Shown here: positions 22,301 to 31,800 of the stretch, piece after piece
How the letters are laid out: the number at the start of each line of letters is the position of its first letter
How positions within the stretch are numbered: position 1 is the stretch's first letter
Assembly (NCBI RefSeq): GCF_003855095.1
Contig: NZ_CP033972.1
Span: forward strand, 5,456,001 to 5,520,000
From: Gordonia insulae
GTDB taxonomy: Bacteria; Actinomycetota; Actinomycetes; Mycobacteriales; Mycobacteriaceae
DNA: 64,000 nucleotides
Direction: 5' to 3'
Program-made: the position numbers and the translations under genes
The notes under the pieces: model-generated
Seen by the model: only the letters and a program-made list of their open reading frames with translations
Told to the model about the DNA's origin: nothing
Database searches by the model: none

Positions 22301-22680
22301 AGGAGTTGGGTGAGCTGCGAGCGGTGCGTCGGGGTTGGGCGACTCAGATCCTCCAACAGGCCGACCAGAATCGATCTCCAGAAATCCTCACCGTCAAGCA
22401 GTTTCACCAGAAAGAAATACCCGCCGCGGGCGTGGACCTGTTCGCGGACCTGACCGAAGAGGTGAGTCTTCCCCGATCCGGCGGGCCCGCGGACCGCGAC
22501 TCCGAGTGGACTTGCGGAGGTGCTGCGAGCCGCGTCGCCGAAGGCGCGGAGGACCTCGTCCACGACGTCGTCGTGCAGCCCCGGAACGTGCAGTGGTGTT
22601 TGTGGCCCCCAGACGTCGTCCGGTGTGGTGGCCCAGTCGAGACGGATGGCCTCGAGTGCTCGTCTGGTCTGGGTGTCCAT
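19378..22680 (-). CDS. double ATPase: N-terminal AAA-like plus C-terminal HerA/DUF87-like motor
   Basis: 1100 residues. The N-terminal P-loop domain (about 40-390) has Walker A GPAGSGKTH (65-73) and Walker B VLAIDQID (238-245). A middle region (about 510-595) of unknown fold is followed by a Pro/Ala/Ser-rich linker (600-690). The C-terminal domain (about 700-1085) is HerA/VirB4-like, with Walker A AGSGSGKT (719-726), Walker B GLFVMDEAQNYAP (966-978) and the sensor-like VFATQAPKG (1004-1012). HerA-like motors are ring-forming DNA translocases that often pair with nucleases. The ATG overlaps the winged-helix gene stop by one base (TGATG), so the two are coupled. The fusion of two P-loop domains is unusual. 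I infer DNA translocation in a defence or conflict system; I do not recognise it as a named system. Confidence 0.85.
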   Translation of the reverse strand: MDTQTRRALEAIRLDWATTPDDVWGPQTPLHVPGLHDDVVDEVLRAFGDAARSTSASPLGVAVRGPAGSGKTHLFGQVREQVHARGGYFFLVKLLDGEDFWRSILVGLLEDLSRPTPTHRSQLTQLLDRLGGEAGLPDEIIAAVSGEAELSPDHLDQFIRGVYTKHSRHRRRSQHILRALVLTESDDFAVKDLGESFLHLDIDDAEDLSAWGIRNARLGYQEIVENISRIIAFDNAAVLAIDQIDTLIEAAKSERREDENSVEKVAHGLMSVRETMSRTVAVVSCITAAWQYLESHVMRSVVDRFRQPPILQRPTTVEFGRTLLAKRFAPCFAEAGFSPPYATWPVTEGALAEARDYTPRELMRNVDRHIGSSLRADAFTEMRSLGHTTVIDIDPVAEDKPELAQLDRRFDELKSAADVAPAVSAEQEDAVVPPLLHAGLASWIEALPEGADRFQQDPKPSPKANLHGTLRRIVDLETDSEQSWSFRGIAATHYRSVQSRLANATTAAGLSLGGKRRTLIVLRRTPWPSGTKTTQMVDEMHARGGHVVAWSDDDIRTLMALRQLRSERSEFLSEWIALRNPAGQIAFLRDIVATSLVTEPMSGSGEDGRHAAPEPSLLPPLATPPPSVPKPTPSPARRPAPQRQASAHTGVPSTAPADLREAAAVASPSPVAIADRNKVASSHTAAEAVPSITLGIPLTGGPAVSVSLEALRKHTAIFAGSGSGKTVLIRRMIEECALQGVSSIVLDVNNDLARLGMPWPAGERTWSSELEEQKAKQYFADTEVAVFTPGRSSGRPLSFRPLPDFSDVVDDPDEFEAAVEAAAAGLIPRALVGGRTAKASQSQAVLKDALRYFGRQGHGGIAELIELLTDLPDGVSGLREARRYAADMAENLKAARANDPLFGGAGAPADPGVLLTPSPGYRARVSVINLAALSSEDKRSNFVNELQMALFAWIKKHPAGDRPLGGLFVMDEAQNYAPSDRGTACSQSTLALVSQARKYGLGLVFATQAPKGLNAKIPGNSATQFFGMLNAPVQIDTAREIARAKGSSIDDVGRLRTGVFYVAREGGGFAKISTPLCLSHHPKSPPTEEEVVDIARESAG

Positions 22681-23345
22681 CAGACGTCCTCGATGGCGAA
22701 GAGATGGCAATCTTGTGTGCCGACTCGGACGGACGCCTGCCGCTCGTCATCGGTCAGAAGCATTTGGTCCTCCTGGGGAATGAGGCTTACACCTGGTTCC
22801 CGCTGAAGAGCGACCAGTACAGCGTCCAACTCCGAGCGATCGATGCCCGCGAGCGCCTGACGCAGTGCGAGGACACCGACCCACCGTCCAGGGCCGGACG
22901 TCACGGCGTGATACGTGGCCCGGATTCTCTGATCGAGCGGCACTGCATCCGCCGACGGCTCTGCGGAAGGTTCTGCCTCCGCCGCTGATCCACCACCGGC
23001 AACTCCGAACACCTCATGCAGTCGGAGATCGCTCGCCGCCAGGTAGCGACCGACCCCGGCCATCACCGCGTAGAGCGCGCGGATCGGGGGCAACGACTTC
23101 GGCGGGGGTGCGGCGCTGAGTTCCCGGGCACACCAGGCCCATCCGCGATCGGTGAGCGAATGGCTGAAGGCGTTGCGGGAGCCCTTGCGAGATTCGATCA
23201 GGCCCAACCGGTTCAGCTTGTCCCGGCTGGGCTTCTTCAGGTCGGGCGCGAGCGCCGCCAGGTCCGGGTTACGTACCTCGCGCGCCTCGGCCATCAGCAC
23301 GAAGAGCACGGCACTCTCCGACGGTGTCAGCTGCGGATGGTCCAT
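22680..23345 (-). CDS. winged-helix DNA-binding protein, middle gene of the cassette
   Basis: 221 residues. The N-terminal 75 residues look like a MarR-type winged helix (LTPSESAVLFVLMAEAREVRN, then KLNRLGLIESRKGSRNAFSHSLTDRGWAW). An Ala/Glu-rich linker (about 113-135) leads to a second globular part (136-221) that also reads like a small winged helix, ending in a hydrophobic motif (VRVGTQDCHLFAIEDV). Its start is one base after the nuclease stop, and its stop overlaps the ATPase start. It could be a DNA-binding subunit of the complex or a repressor of the cassette. The family of the second half is not recognised. Confidence 0.75.
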   Translation of the reverse strand: MDHPQLTPSESAVLFVLMAEAREVRNPDLAALAPDLKKPSRDKLNRLGLIESRKGSRNAFSHSLTDRGWAWCARELSAAPPPKSLPPIRALYAVMAGVGRYLAASDLRLHEVFGVAGGGSAAEAEPSAEPSADAVPLDQRIRATYHAVTSGPGRWVGVLALRQALAGIDRSELDAVLVALQREPGVSLIPQEDQMLLTDDERQASVRVGTQDCHLFAIEDV

Positions 23346-23346
23346 C

Positions 23347-24456
23347 TCATGGCTCCTCGTGATGGTCGGCGGTGGTTGGGGTCGGCACTGCGACAGCTGG
23401 TGTACGAATCCCGGAACGGGTATCCAGGACCGCTCGCAGTTCGTCGACGACGAGTCCGACGTCGGTGAGCACCTGGTGGTTGGTGTAGCGCAGGACCATG
23501 CACCCTTGACGTTGCAGAATGTTGTCGCGGATGCGGTCGGCCGCGTACTTGTCGGGGCGGCGGTGGTCGTCGCCGTCGACCTCGACGACGAGGCGGGCAC
23601 TGGGCCAGAAGACATCGACGATGGCCATCGGCAGCATCGGGTCGAGGTCGCCGATCCGTCGGTTCCACCGTCGGCCATCGGCCCAGATCGTTCTCGACAG
23701 GGCACGTTCGAGTGCCTGTTCCGCCGCGCTGTGGGGCGATGGTAGGCCCTCGCACCGCGAGATCGTGAGGACCGGTGGATCGTCGTCGGAACTCTGCGAC
23801 GCGTGCTCGACGACCGGGCCTGCGCCACCGATTCGATCGGGTCGGCCCCGCACATGCGTACAGCGGGTCACCTCCGGTAGGACGCCCGCCGACAACCACA
23901 CGGTGAGCCGACCGTGGTGGGCGAGCCAGGTGAGCCCTTCCTCCACGGCAGCCTGTACGTCCGTACCGGAAGCCTCGTCGGCGCCGACGGCAACAACGAT
24001 CGACTCGCGCCTGTAGCCGCGCCGGATCAGCCGGGCGAGTCCGCGTAGACGGATCTCGGTGGAGAACTGTGATCGTGGAACCATGCCGGCCGCAGCGGCA
24101 CGCGCCAGCTCGACGACGAACGGTCGGTAATCCTCGCTGTCCGAGCACAGATCATGTGCCAGCTGCTCCGCCGTGGCGGCGTCGACGGTCGGGCCGAGAT
24201 CATCGTCGGTGAGCCATGCGGGAAACAGTCGGATCGCGATGTCGGTCATCGCGGCGACGATCTCGTCGACGATTCCGCGCGCACTGGTCAGGTCGGTGCG
24301 CCAGTAGGCGAGGATGACGGGGATGTCGGAGCGGATGTCGGTGAGGAGGTCATCGAGATCCTGTTGCGTGACGTCGACGAGGCGGAGTACTCGACCCGGT
24401 CGCACGACGTGACTCGACCATGCGTCATTCGGGCCGCCCACGTCGCTGCTCTCCAT
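23347..24456 (-). CDS. DUF559 (Vsr-fold) endonuclease domain protein
   Basis: About 369 residues from the ATG at 24456. The C-terminal region (about 243-343) is a DUF559/Vsr-like nuclease: E246 and E250 in the first helix, D281 in IVDVFWP, the E292-x-D294 pair in LVVEVDGDDH, then DNILQRQGCMVLRYTNHQV. The N-terminal domain (about 20-200) is not recognised; it contains AYWRTDLTSARGIVDEIV and LFPAWL. A TTG at 24501 would add 15 residues. I prefer the ATG because TATATT (24505-24500, minus strand), a possible -10, directly precedes that TTG. It is the first gene of the three-gene cassette, 90 bp after narK. The nuclease role is family knowledge; a defence role is inferred. Confidence 0.8.
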   Translation of the reverse strand: MESSDVGGPNDAWSSHVVRPGRVLRLVDVTQQDLDDLLTDIRSDIPVILAYWRTDLTSARGIVDEIVAAMTDIAIRLFPAWLTDDDLGPTVDAATAEQLAHDLCSDSEDYRPFVVELARAAAAGMVPRSQFSTEIRLRGLARLIRRGYRRESIVVAVGADEASGTDVQAAVEEGLTWLAHHGRLTVWLSAGVLPEVTRCTHVRGRPDRIGGAGPVVEHASQSSDDDPPVLTISRCEGLPSPHSAAEQALERALSRTIWADGRRWNRRIGDLDPMLPMAIVDVFWPSARLVVEVDGDDHRRPDKYAADRIRDNILQRQGCMVLRYTNHQVLTDVGLVVDELRAVLDTRSGIRTPAVAVPTPTTADHHEEP

Positions 24457-24546
24457 CGCCGGTGCGGTGCTCGACACCCGCACGGATTCGTCGAAGAGCA
24501 ATATAACCGTCGACCCGGACAGGCGCTGACCGGCGGCCCGGGTATG

Positions 24547-25761
24547 TCAGGCGGGACGTTCCTCCCGCTTCCTGATCCCGAAGATGGTGAACACCAGGGC
24601 GAAGCACGCGGTGATCACCAACAGGACGAGGCCGATCGTGTAGCTGTGTGCCTCGGCGTCGTAGGTCGCCCCCAACACCAGTGGTGGGAAGAATCCGCCG
24701 AGGCCGCCGGCTGCGCCGACGATGCCGGTGACCGAGCCGACCCGGGCTGCCGGGGCGTCCCGGGCCACCCAACTGAACACAGAGCCCGACCCGAGACCCA
24801 TGCACACCGCCATCAGGACGAAGTCCAGACCCGCGGGGATCTCGAGCGGCGGTTGGGTGATCATCCACACCGCCAGGAGCGCCGCGCCCGCGGTGGAGAT
24901 CGCCGTGATGATGCGCGGCCCGAAACGATCGGACAGGATACCGCCGAGGGGGCGCGCGATGACCGCGGCGACCGCGAAACCGGCTGTGCGTGTGCCTGCT
25001 GCCTGTAGGTCGAAGTCGTAGACGTCCTTGAGGTAGGTCGGCAGGTAAGTGGAGAAGGCCACGAAACCGCCGAAGGTCGCCGCGTACAGGAATCCCATCT
25101 GCCAGGTGATCGGGAGTTTGGCCGCCGCGATGAGTTTCGGTGCGACCGCATCGCGGTTCGGCGCCCACTGGGGTGCGTCGCGCATGAACATCCACACCAC
25201 CGCGGCGACCACGACGAGGGCGACGGCGATGATGACGTGGGTCGTGACATACCCGAACCAGCTGACGAACCGGGGCGTGAAGAATGCGGACAGGGCGGTG
25301 CCACCCATACCGGCGCCGAACACACCGGTCGCGAATCCCCGTTTGGACGGGTCGTACCAGGCGTTCACGAACGGGATGCCGACGGCGAAGGTGGTACCGC
25401 CGATGCCGAGGAAGAACCCGATGACCAACATCATCGGGTAGGAGCCGAGTTCTCCTGCGACGGCGATGAGGACGACGAACGGCGCTGTCGCGATCAGGAG
25501 CACAGGAAACATCAGACGCCCGCCGAAGCGATCCGTCAGTGCGCCGGTGAGGATCCGGCCGACGGACCCGACGATGATGGGGATCGCGACGAGGATCGAC
25601 TTCTGGGACGACGAGAGGTCCAGGACTTCCGAGTACCGGACCCCGAGGGGGCCGACGATGTTCCACGCCCAGAAGCTGATGGTGAAGGCGAGTGTGGCGA
25701 GGAAGAGGTTGACACTCTGCCCGGATCGCAGGGTCGCGGGATTCGTGGACGGTGTGGTCAT
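24547..25761 (-). CDS. narK: NarK-type nitrate/nitrite transporter (MFS)
   Basis: 404 residues with about twelve hydrophobic segments. The nitrate/nitrite porter signature is visible in the glycine-rich stretches GFFLGIGGTTFAVGIPFVNAWY (about residues 110-131) and VGSVTGIVGAAGGLGGFFPPLVLG (about 338-361). These proteins import nitrate and/or export nitrite in nitrate respiration. The ATG overlaps the narI stop by 4 bases, so narK closes the narGHJI operon. Import versus exchange cannot be decided from sequence. Confidence 0.93.
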   Translation of the reverse strand: MTTPSTNPATLRSGQSVNLFLATLAFTISFWAWNIVGPLGVRYSEVLDLSSSQKSILVAIPIIVGSVGRILTGALTDRFGGRLMFPVLLIATAPFVVLIAVAGELGSYPMMLVIGFFLGIGGTTFAVGIPFVNAWYDPSKRGFATGVFGAGMGGTALSAFFTPRFVSWFGYVTTHVIIAVALVVVAAVVWMFMRDAPQWAPNRDAVAPKLIAAAKLPITWQMGFLYAATFGGFVAFSTYLPTYLKDVYDFDLQAAGTRTAGFAVAAVIARPLGGILSDRFGPRIITAISTAGAALLAVWMITQPPLEIPAGLDFVLMAVCMGLGSGSVFSWVARDAPAARVGSVTGIVGAAGGLGGFFPPLVLGATYDAEAHSYTIGLVLLVITACFALVFTIFGIRKREERPA

Positions 25762-26504
25762 CGCTGCCGATCCTTGGTTCCGACGGGAGCCCAACCGGGC
25801 CGGGACGAGCGGTTCCCGGGCGTGCGAGCGGCGTCGCGGCTCCGGTAGACGATGTAGGGCCGGAACAGATAATGCACCGGCGCGGTGAATGCATGGACGA
25901 GTCGGGTGAACGGCACCATCGCGAAGACGAGCATGCCGACCAGGACGTGGATGTGGAACCGCGCCGGAGCCTCGCTCATCGCGTGGACATCGGGCCGCAG
26001 GTAGAAGATCGACCGGAACCACGGTGACACGGTGTCCCGGTAGTTCACCCCCTCGGCGCCCGGCACCATGCCGATGAGCGTGACGTACACACCGAGTGCG
26101 AGCGCCGCGGTGAGTACGACGTACATGGTCTTGTCGTTGGTGGTCGTCGCCATGAATACCGGCCCGGTCCTGCGGCGACGATAGATCAAGATCGCGAGGC
26201 CACCGAGAGTGGCGATGCCTGCGATGATCCCGAAGCCCGCCGCGACGACGTGATAGGTGTGCTCGGACACGCCGATCGCCTCGGTCCACGATTCGGGGAT
26301 CACCAAACCCATCGCGTGCCCGATGATCACCACCAGGATTCCGAAATGGAACAGGGGCGACCCGATGCGCAGGAGCCGGGACTCGTAGAGTTCCGACGAC
26401 CGTGTGGTCCAGCCGAACTTGTCGTAGCGGTATCGCCAGATCGTGCCGCCGATGAGCAACAGCAGCGTCACGTAGGGCAGGACACCCCACAGCAGCACGT
26501 CCAT
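25758..26504 (-). CDS. narI: respiratory nitrate reductase gamma subunit (cytochrome b)
   Basis: 248 residues with five hydrophobic segments. NarI anchors the NarGH dimer to the membrane and passes electrons from menaquinol through two b hemes. Candidate heme-ligand histidines are in SPLFHFGILVVIIGHAMG and in FHIHVLVGMLVF followed by TRLVHAFTAPVHYLFRPYIVYRS. The C-terminal tail is basic. It begins 4 bases after narJ and overlaps narK by 4 bases. Confidence 0.95.
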   Translation of the reverse strand: MDVLLWGVLPYVTLLLLIGGTIWRYRYDKFGWTTRSSELYESRLLRIGSPLFHFGILVVIIGHAMGLVIPESWTEAIGVSEHTYHVVAAGFGIIAGIATLGGLAILIYRRRRTGPVFMATTTNDKTMYVVLTAALALGVYVTLIGMVPGAEGVNYRDTVSPWFRSIFYLRPDVHAMSEAPARFHIHVLVGMLVFAMVPFTRLVHAFTAPVHYLFRPYIVYRSRDAARTPGNRSSRPGWAPVGTKDRQR

Positions 26505-26508
26505 GACC

Positions 26509-27195
26509 TCACCTGACCTCCATGATCCGGCTCGCTCGCTGTGGTCCCTGCGCCGCCACGGCTATCGGGAGCAACCTCGGGTCGTACGGTTCGAGCCCGA
26601 CCGATTCGGCAGGCGGTGGCGCGCCCTGCATGGTCATCACAGCGCGACGGTCGACGGGCGACTGGCCCGGGAGCGTCGCGCAGACGGCTGCGACGACGTC
26701 CGCATAAGGAGTTCGACGATCGAGGAGAGACAGCCGCAGGAGCTCGAGGGCCGGCCGATGTTGTTGGAGGAGCCGGGAGCCGGACTGTGGGTCGACTCGT
26801 GCGGCGAACTCCAGCACGATCGGTAGGTGGTCGGGCAGTTCGCCGCCCAGGTCCACGAGGAAACCGCTGTCGCGGTAGTGCTGCTTGAACGCGCCGAGGG
26901 CCTCACCGCGCCGTCGGGTGTCGCCCGCGGTCCAGTAGGAGAGGTACAGAGTGTGCTTGCGTGACAGGTCGAAGAGGTCGATGTAGTTCTGACGCAACAC
27001 CTCCGGGGCTGAGGTCCCGAGGTGGCCGACGAAATCCCGGAGCGCCGTGATCGTCTGGTCGACAGGTTGCTCGGCGAGGGCGGCGTCGAGCAGCGGCGCC
27101 ATCGCGATCGTCTCGTCGTCCGGATAGCTCAGGCATACGGATGCCGCTTGGCGGATGACTGCCGGATCGGGTCCGCGGCGACTACCGAGTCTCAC
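26509..27195 (-). CDS. narJ: nitrate reductase assembly chaperone (delta subunit)
   Basis: 228 residues. NarJ is a cytoplasmic chaperone of the TorD/DmsD type that holds apo-NarG for molybdenum cofactor insertion and membrane docking; it is not part of the final enzyme. Family features include the N-terminal CLSYPDD, LRQNYIDLFDLSRKHTLYLSYWTAGDTRRRG (typed across residues 88-118) and GGELPDHLPIVLEF. The GTG start overlaps the narH stop by 4 bases (GTGA). Confidence 0.94.
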   Translation of the reverse strand: MRLGSRRGPDPAVIRQAASVCLSYPDDETIAMAPLLDAALAEQPVDQTITALRDFVGHLGTSAPEVLRQNYIDLFDLSRKHTLYLSYWTAGDTRRRGEALGAFKQHYRDSGFLVDLGGELPDHLPIVLEFAARVDPQSGSRLLQQHRPALELLRLSLLDRRTPYADVVAAVCATLPGQSPVDRRAVMTMQGAPPPAESVGLEPYDPRLLPIAVAAQGPQRASRIMEVR

Positions 27196-28856
27196 CGTTC
27201 CTCCGGCTGTTTGGGGAACATGCCATCCGGGACACCGTTACCGTCCCAGTTGAGCAGGTTGGTTCGCGCGGACATAGCGCGCGAGCTCGCTGCGGTGTCA
27301 CTGGTCTGTCGTTGGCGGAGAGCATGAAAGGTCTCGACCGAGACCGGTGCCGGCCGTCCGCTCGCCTCACCGAAGGCAGACGAATCGAACATTCCGGGGC
27401 CATCGTCGTAATCCAGGGAGCACCCGATCTCCTCGAGGTCGTGCGCCTGTTCCAGATGGGCCGTCGGGATCACGTATCGCTCGTCGTATTTCGCGATCGC
27501 CATCAGGCGGTACATGCGGTAGATCTGCTCTTCACTCATTCCGACGGCCGCGGGTATCGACGCGTCGGGCTCGCGCCCCAGGGTCACACCCCGCATGTAC
27601 GAGCGCATCGCGGCGAGTTTGCGCAGGACCCCTTCGACCACCGTTGTGTCGCCGGCGGTGAACAGCTCGGCGAGGTAGTCGAGCGGGATGCGCAGAGAAT
27701 TGATGGCGCCGAACAGGTTTCGGTGATCCTCCGCGTCGTGCCCCTGTTCGGACAGCAGATCGACGATGGGTGAGAGAGGTGGGACGTACCAGACCATGGG
27801 CATCGTGCGGTACTCCGGATGGAGCGGTAGGGCAACCCGATACGTCTTGGCGAGCGCGTACACCGGGGAGCGGCGGGCGGCGTCGAGCCAGTCCTCGGGG
27901 ATGCCCTCTGCGCGCGCAGCCGCGATCACCTCGGGATCCTCCGGATCCAGCATGAGGTCCAGTTGCGCGGCGTAGAGGTCCTTCGCGTCCGGCACGGAGG
28001 CGGCCGCCGTGACGGCATCGGCGTCATAGAGAAACAGACCGAGATAGCGGAGCCGGCCCACGCATGTCTCCGAACAGACGGTGGGCAGGCCCACCTCGAC
28101 GCGCGGATAGCAGAACGTGCACTTCTCGGCCTTGCCGGACTTGTGGTTGAAGTAGATCTTCTTGTAGGGACATCCGGTGATGCACTGTCGCCAGCCGCGG
28201 CAACGATCCTGGTCGACGAGGACGATCCCGTCCTCTGACCGTTTGTAGATGGCGCCCGACGGGCACGACGCCATACACGACGGGTTGAGGCAGTGCTCGC
28301 AGATCCGCGGCAGATAGAACATGAAGGTCTGCTCGAAGCTGAACTTGATTGCGTCCTCGGACTCGCGGCGCAGCTTCTCGACGACGGGGTCGAGCCCGCC
28401 CATCTCCGGTGCGCCGCCGAGATTGTCGTCCCAGTTGGCCGACCACGAGACCTTGGTGTCCTCGCCGGTGATGAGCGACTTCGGCCGGGCCACCGGGAAG
28501 TCGTCACCGAGGGGCGCGTCGACCAGTGTCTGATAGTCGTAGGTCCACGGTTCGTAGTAGTCGTCGAGGGTCGGTTGCACCGGGCTGGCGAACAGCGTCA
28601 GCAACTTCTGCAGCCTGCCGCCGGTGCGCAGCCTCAGGCGCCCCTTCTTGTCGAGATGCCAGCCGCCGCGCCACTGTTCCTGATCCTCGTAGCGGCGCGG
28701 ATAGCCCTGGCCGGGCCGTGTTTCGACGTTGTTGAACCAGACGTATTCCGTGCCCGCCCGATTCGTCCAGGCCTGTTTGCAGGTGACCGAACACGTATGG
28801 CATCCGATGCACTTGTCGAGATTCATCACCATGCCCATCTGGGCCATGACACGCAT
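27192..28856 (-). CDS. narH: respiratory nitrate reductase beta subunit (Fe-S protein)
   Basis: 554 residues. NarH carries three [4Fe-4S] and one [3Fe-4S] cluster linking NarI hemes to NarG. The ferredoxin-like cysteine groups are visible: CIGCHTCSVTCKQAW near residue 17, CEHCLNPSCMASCPSGAIYKR and CRGWRQCITGCPYKKIYFN in the middle (the W in place of one Cys is the usual [3Fe-4S] variant), and CTFCYPRVEVGLPTVCSETCVGR split over two short stretches. The ATG at 28854-28856 overlaps the narG stop by one base. A longer upstream reading lies inside narG and was rejected. Confidence 0.96.
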   Translation of the reverse strand: MRVMAQMGMVMNLDKCIGCHTCSVTCKQAWTNRAGTEYVWFNNVETRPGQGYPRRYEDQEQWRGGWHLDKKGRLRLRTGGRLQKLLTLFASPVQPTLDDYYEPWTYDYQTLVDAPLGDDFPVARPKSLITGEDTKVSWSANWDDNLGGAPEMGGLDPVVEKLRRESEDAIKFSFEQTFMFYLPRICEHCLNPSCMASCPSGAIYKRSEDGIVLVDQDRCRGWRQCITGCPYKKIYFNHKSGKAEKCTFCYPRVEVGLPTVCSETCVGRLRYLGLFLYDADAVTAAASVPDAKDLYAAQLDLMLDPEDPEVIAAARAEGIPEDWLDAARRSPVYALAKTYRVALPLHPEYRTMPMVWYVPPLSPIVDLLSEQGHDAEDHRNLFGAINSLRIPLDYLAELFTAGDTTVVEGVLRKLAAMRSYMRGVTLGREPDASIPAAVGMSEEQIYRMYRLMAIAKYDERYVIPTAHLEQAHDLEEIGCSLDYDDGPGMFDSSAFGEASGRPAPVSVETFHALRQRQTSDTAASSRAMSARTNLLNWDGNGVPDGMFPKQPEER

Positions 28857-31800
28857 CAGTAGGTCACCTCCTGGCTTCGTTTCCGGATGGTGGAGACCAT
28901 GTCGCGCTGGTTGCCGGCGGGGCCCAGATAGTTGAAGGCATACGACAGTTGGGCGTAACCGCCGATCATGTGCGTCGGTTTGACGAGGAGCCGCGTCACC
29001 GAGTTGTGAATACCGCCGCGCCGACCGGTCGCCTCGGACTTCGGCACGTCGATCGTCCGCTCCTGCGCGTGGTGGACGTAGCAGACCCCGTCCGGCATGC
29101 GGTGACTCACGATCGCGCGGCACACCACCACACCGTTGGCGTTCGTGCACTCGATCCAGTCGTTGTCGCGGACATCGATGGAGGCGGCGTCGGCGGGACT
29201 GAGCCACGCCGTCGGACCGCCGCGCGAGAGCGAGAGCATGAACAGGTTGTCCTGATACTCCGAGTGGATCGACCACTTGGAGTGCGGGGTCAGATAGCGA
29301 ACCGTGATCTGGCGGTCGCCGTCGGGGCCGAGTTTCGGTTCGCCGAACAACCGGTGCATGTCCAATGGCGGCCGATAGATCGGGAGGGACTCACCGATGT
29401 CGATCATCCAGTCGTGATCGAGGTAGAAGTGCATCCGGCCCGTGAGGGTGTGAAAGGGCTTGAGCCGCTCGATGTTCACCGTGAACGGTGCGTAGCGGCG
29501 GCCACCGGTTTCCGAGCCGGACCATTCCGGTGAGGTGATCACGGGAACCGGTGCCTGCTGAGTGTCGGCGAATCGGATGCGCTTCTCCTCGGAGCCGCGG
29601 GCGAGATCGTCGAGCACGAAACCCACGCGTCGCTGCAGCGTGCGGAATCCCTGGACCGCGAGTTCGCCGTTCGTGGTGCCGGACAGTGTCAGGATGGCCT
29701 CGGCGAGCTTGGCGTCGGTGTCGATGGCCGGGCGTCCGTCGCCGGCTCCGCCGAGCATCACGCCGTTGGCCTCGGACAGCTTCTTGTTCTGCTCGGTGAC
29801 TTCGTACGTCACGTTCTTGACGGTGAAACCGAGTGAATCGGCGAGGGGCCCGATCGTGCCCAACTTGTCGGCGATCGCCGTGTAATCCCGTTCCACCACA
29901 CTGAAGGTCGGCATGTTCCGTCCCGGACGAGCGGGTACCGCCCCGCCGGAGCCCCACCAGTCGGCCACCCGACCGTGCGGTTGGGCGACCTCGCCCGGTG
30001 TGTCGTGTTGCAGTGGGACGCTCACCAGATCGCGCCGGATGCCGAGGTGGGTGCGCGCCAGGTCCGAGAACCTGGTGGCGAGCAGGTGGAACAGGTCGAA
30101 GTCGGTCTTCGCCTCCCACGGTGGATCGATCGCCGGCGAGAAGGCATGGACGAACGGATGCATGTCCGTGGAGGACAGGTCGTGTTTCTCGTACCAGGTC
30201 GCCGCGGGGAACACGACGTCGGAGAGCAGGGTCGTCGACGTCATGCGGAAGTCCGCCGACATCAGCAGGTCGAGTTTGCCCTCCGGGGCCTCGTCGTGCC
30301 ACACCACATCACGCGGACGGGGGGCATCCGGGTCCTCGGTGCCGAGCACATTGTGGTGGGTGCCGAGCAGATGTCGCAGGAAGTGTTCGTTGCCCTTCGC
30401 CGACGATCCCATCAGATTCGAGCGCCACAGCACCAGGGTGCGTGGCCAGTTCTCGGGTGCGTCGATGTCCGAGATTGCCGGGGTCAGCGAGCCCGAGGAG
30501 AGTCCCTGTGCGACATAGCTGCCGACGCTCTCGGCGTCTCCACGCTCGACTGCTTCCTGTGCCGACTCGGCGACATCGAGCGGATTGGTCGAGAACTGGG
30601 GGTAGAAGGGCATCCAGCCCAGGCGCGCCGATTGCGCTATCGCGTCGGCGGTGTGCTCGTGGTCGAGGACCCCGCGTGACAGTGGAGAGGTCAGCGAGGC
30701 CGCAGAATAGCCGTCGGTGCGCCACTGGTCGGTGTGCATATACCAATACGACGTGCCGGTCATCGTCCGTGGTGGTCGGGTCCAGTCCAGCGCGTTGGCG
30801 AGTGAGATCCAGCCCGTGATGGGGCGGCACTTCTCTTGGCCGACATAGTGCGCCCAGCCGCCGCCGTTGCGACCCATGCATCCGGTGAGGATCAACAGTG
30901 ACAGGATCGATCGGTAGGTGGCGTCCCCGTGGAACCACTGGCAGATGCCTGCGCCCATGATGATCATCGACCGGCCGTCGGATTCGTCTGCGTTGGTCGC
31001 GAACTCGCGGGCCACTCGGATGGCCGCCTCGGCCGGAACGCTGGTGATCTCGGCCTGCCACGCGGGCGTGTACGGGGTCTCGGCGTCGTCGTAACCACTA
31101 GGCCAGTCACCCGGCAGCCCGTCACGGGCCACGCCGTACTGGGCGAGCATGAGGTCGAAGACAGTGGTGACGAGGTGCCCGCCGACGCGGCGTACCGGCA
31201 CGCCGCGATGGAGGACAGAGCCGCTGCCGTCCGGCGCGTCGAACGCCGGAAAGCTCACTGGTACGAACTCATTGCCGTCGCCATACAGACTCAGTGCCGG
31301 CACGATCCCGTCGAGATCGAGATTCCATCGGCCGACACCGGAGTCGGCGTACCGGAAACCCATGGAACCATTGGGCACGACGGGTTGTCCGGTCGCCTGG
31401 TCGATGAACACCGTCTTCCAGACGTCCTCCTCCGGGGAGCGTGCTGCGCCGAGTTCGTCGGCAGTCACGAACTTTCCCGGCACATAGCCCTTGTCCCGGT
31501 CGCCGTCGCGCTCCTCCAGGTGCACCAGAAACGGCAGGTCCGTGTAGCGGCGGACATAGTCGTCGAAGAACGGGGTCCGTTGCCGGACAAAGAATTCGGT
31601 TAGGATCACATGGCCCATCGCCATGGCCAACGCGGCGTCGGTGCCCGCCTGCGCCGGGAGCCATTCGTCGGCGAACTTGGTGTTGTCCGCGTAGTCCGGA
31701 CTCACTGTCACGACCTTGGTGCCGCGGTATCGCACCTCCGCCATCCAGTGCGCATCCGGGGTCCTGGTCACCGGGACATTGGATCCCCACATCATCAGAT

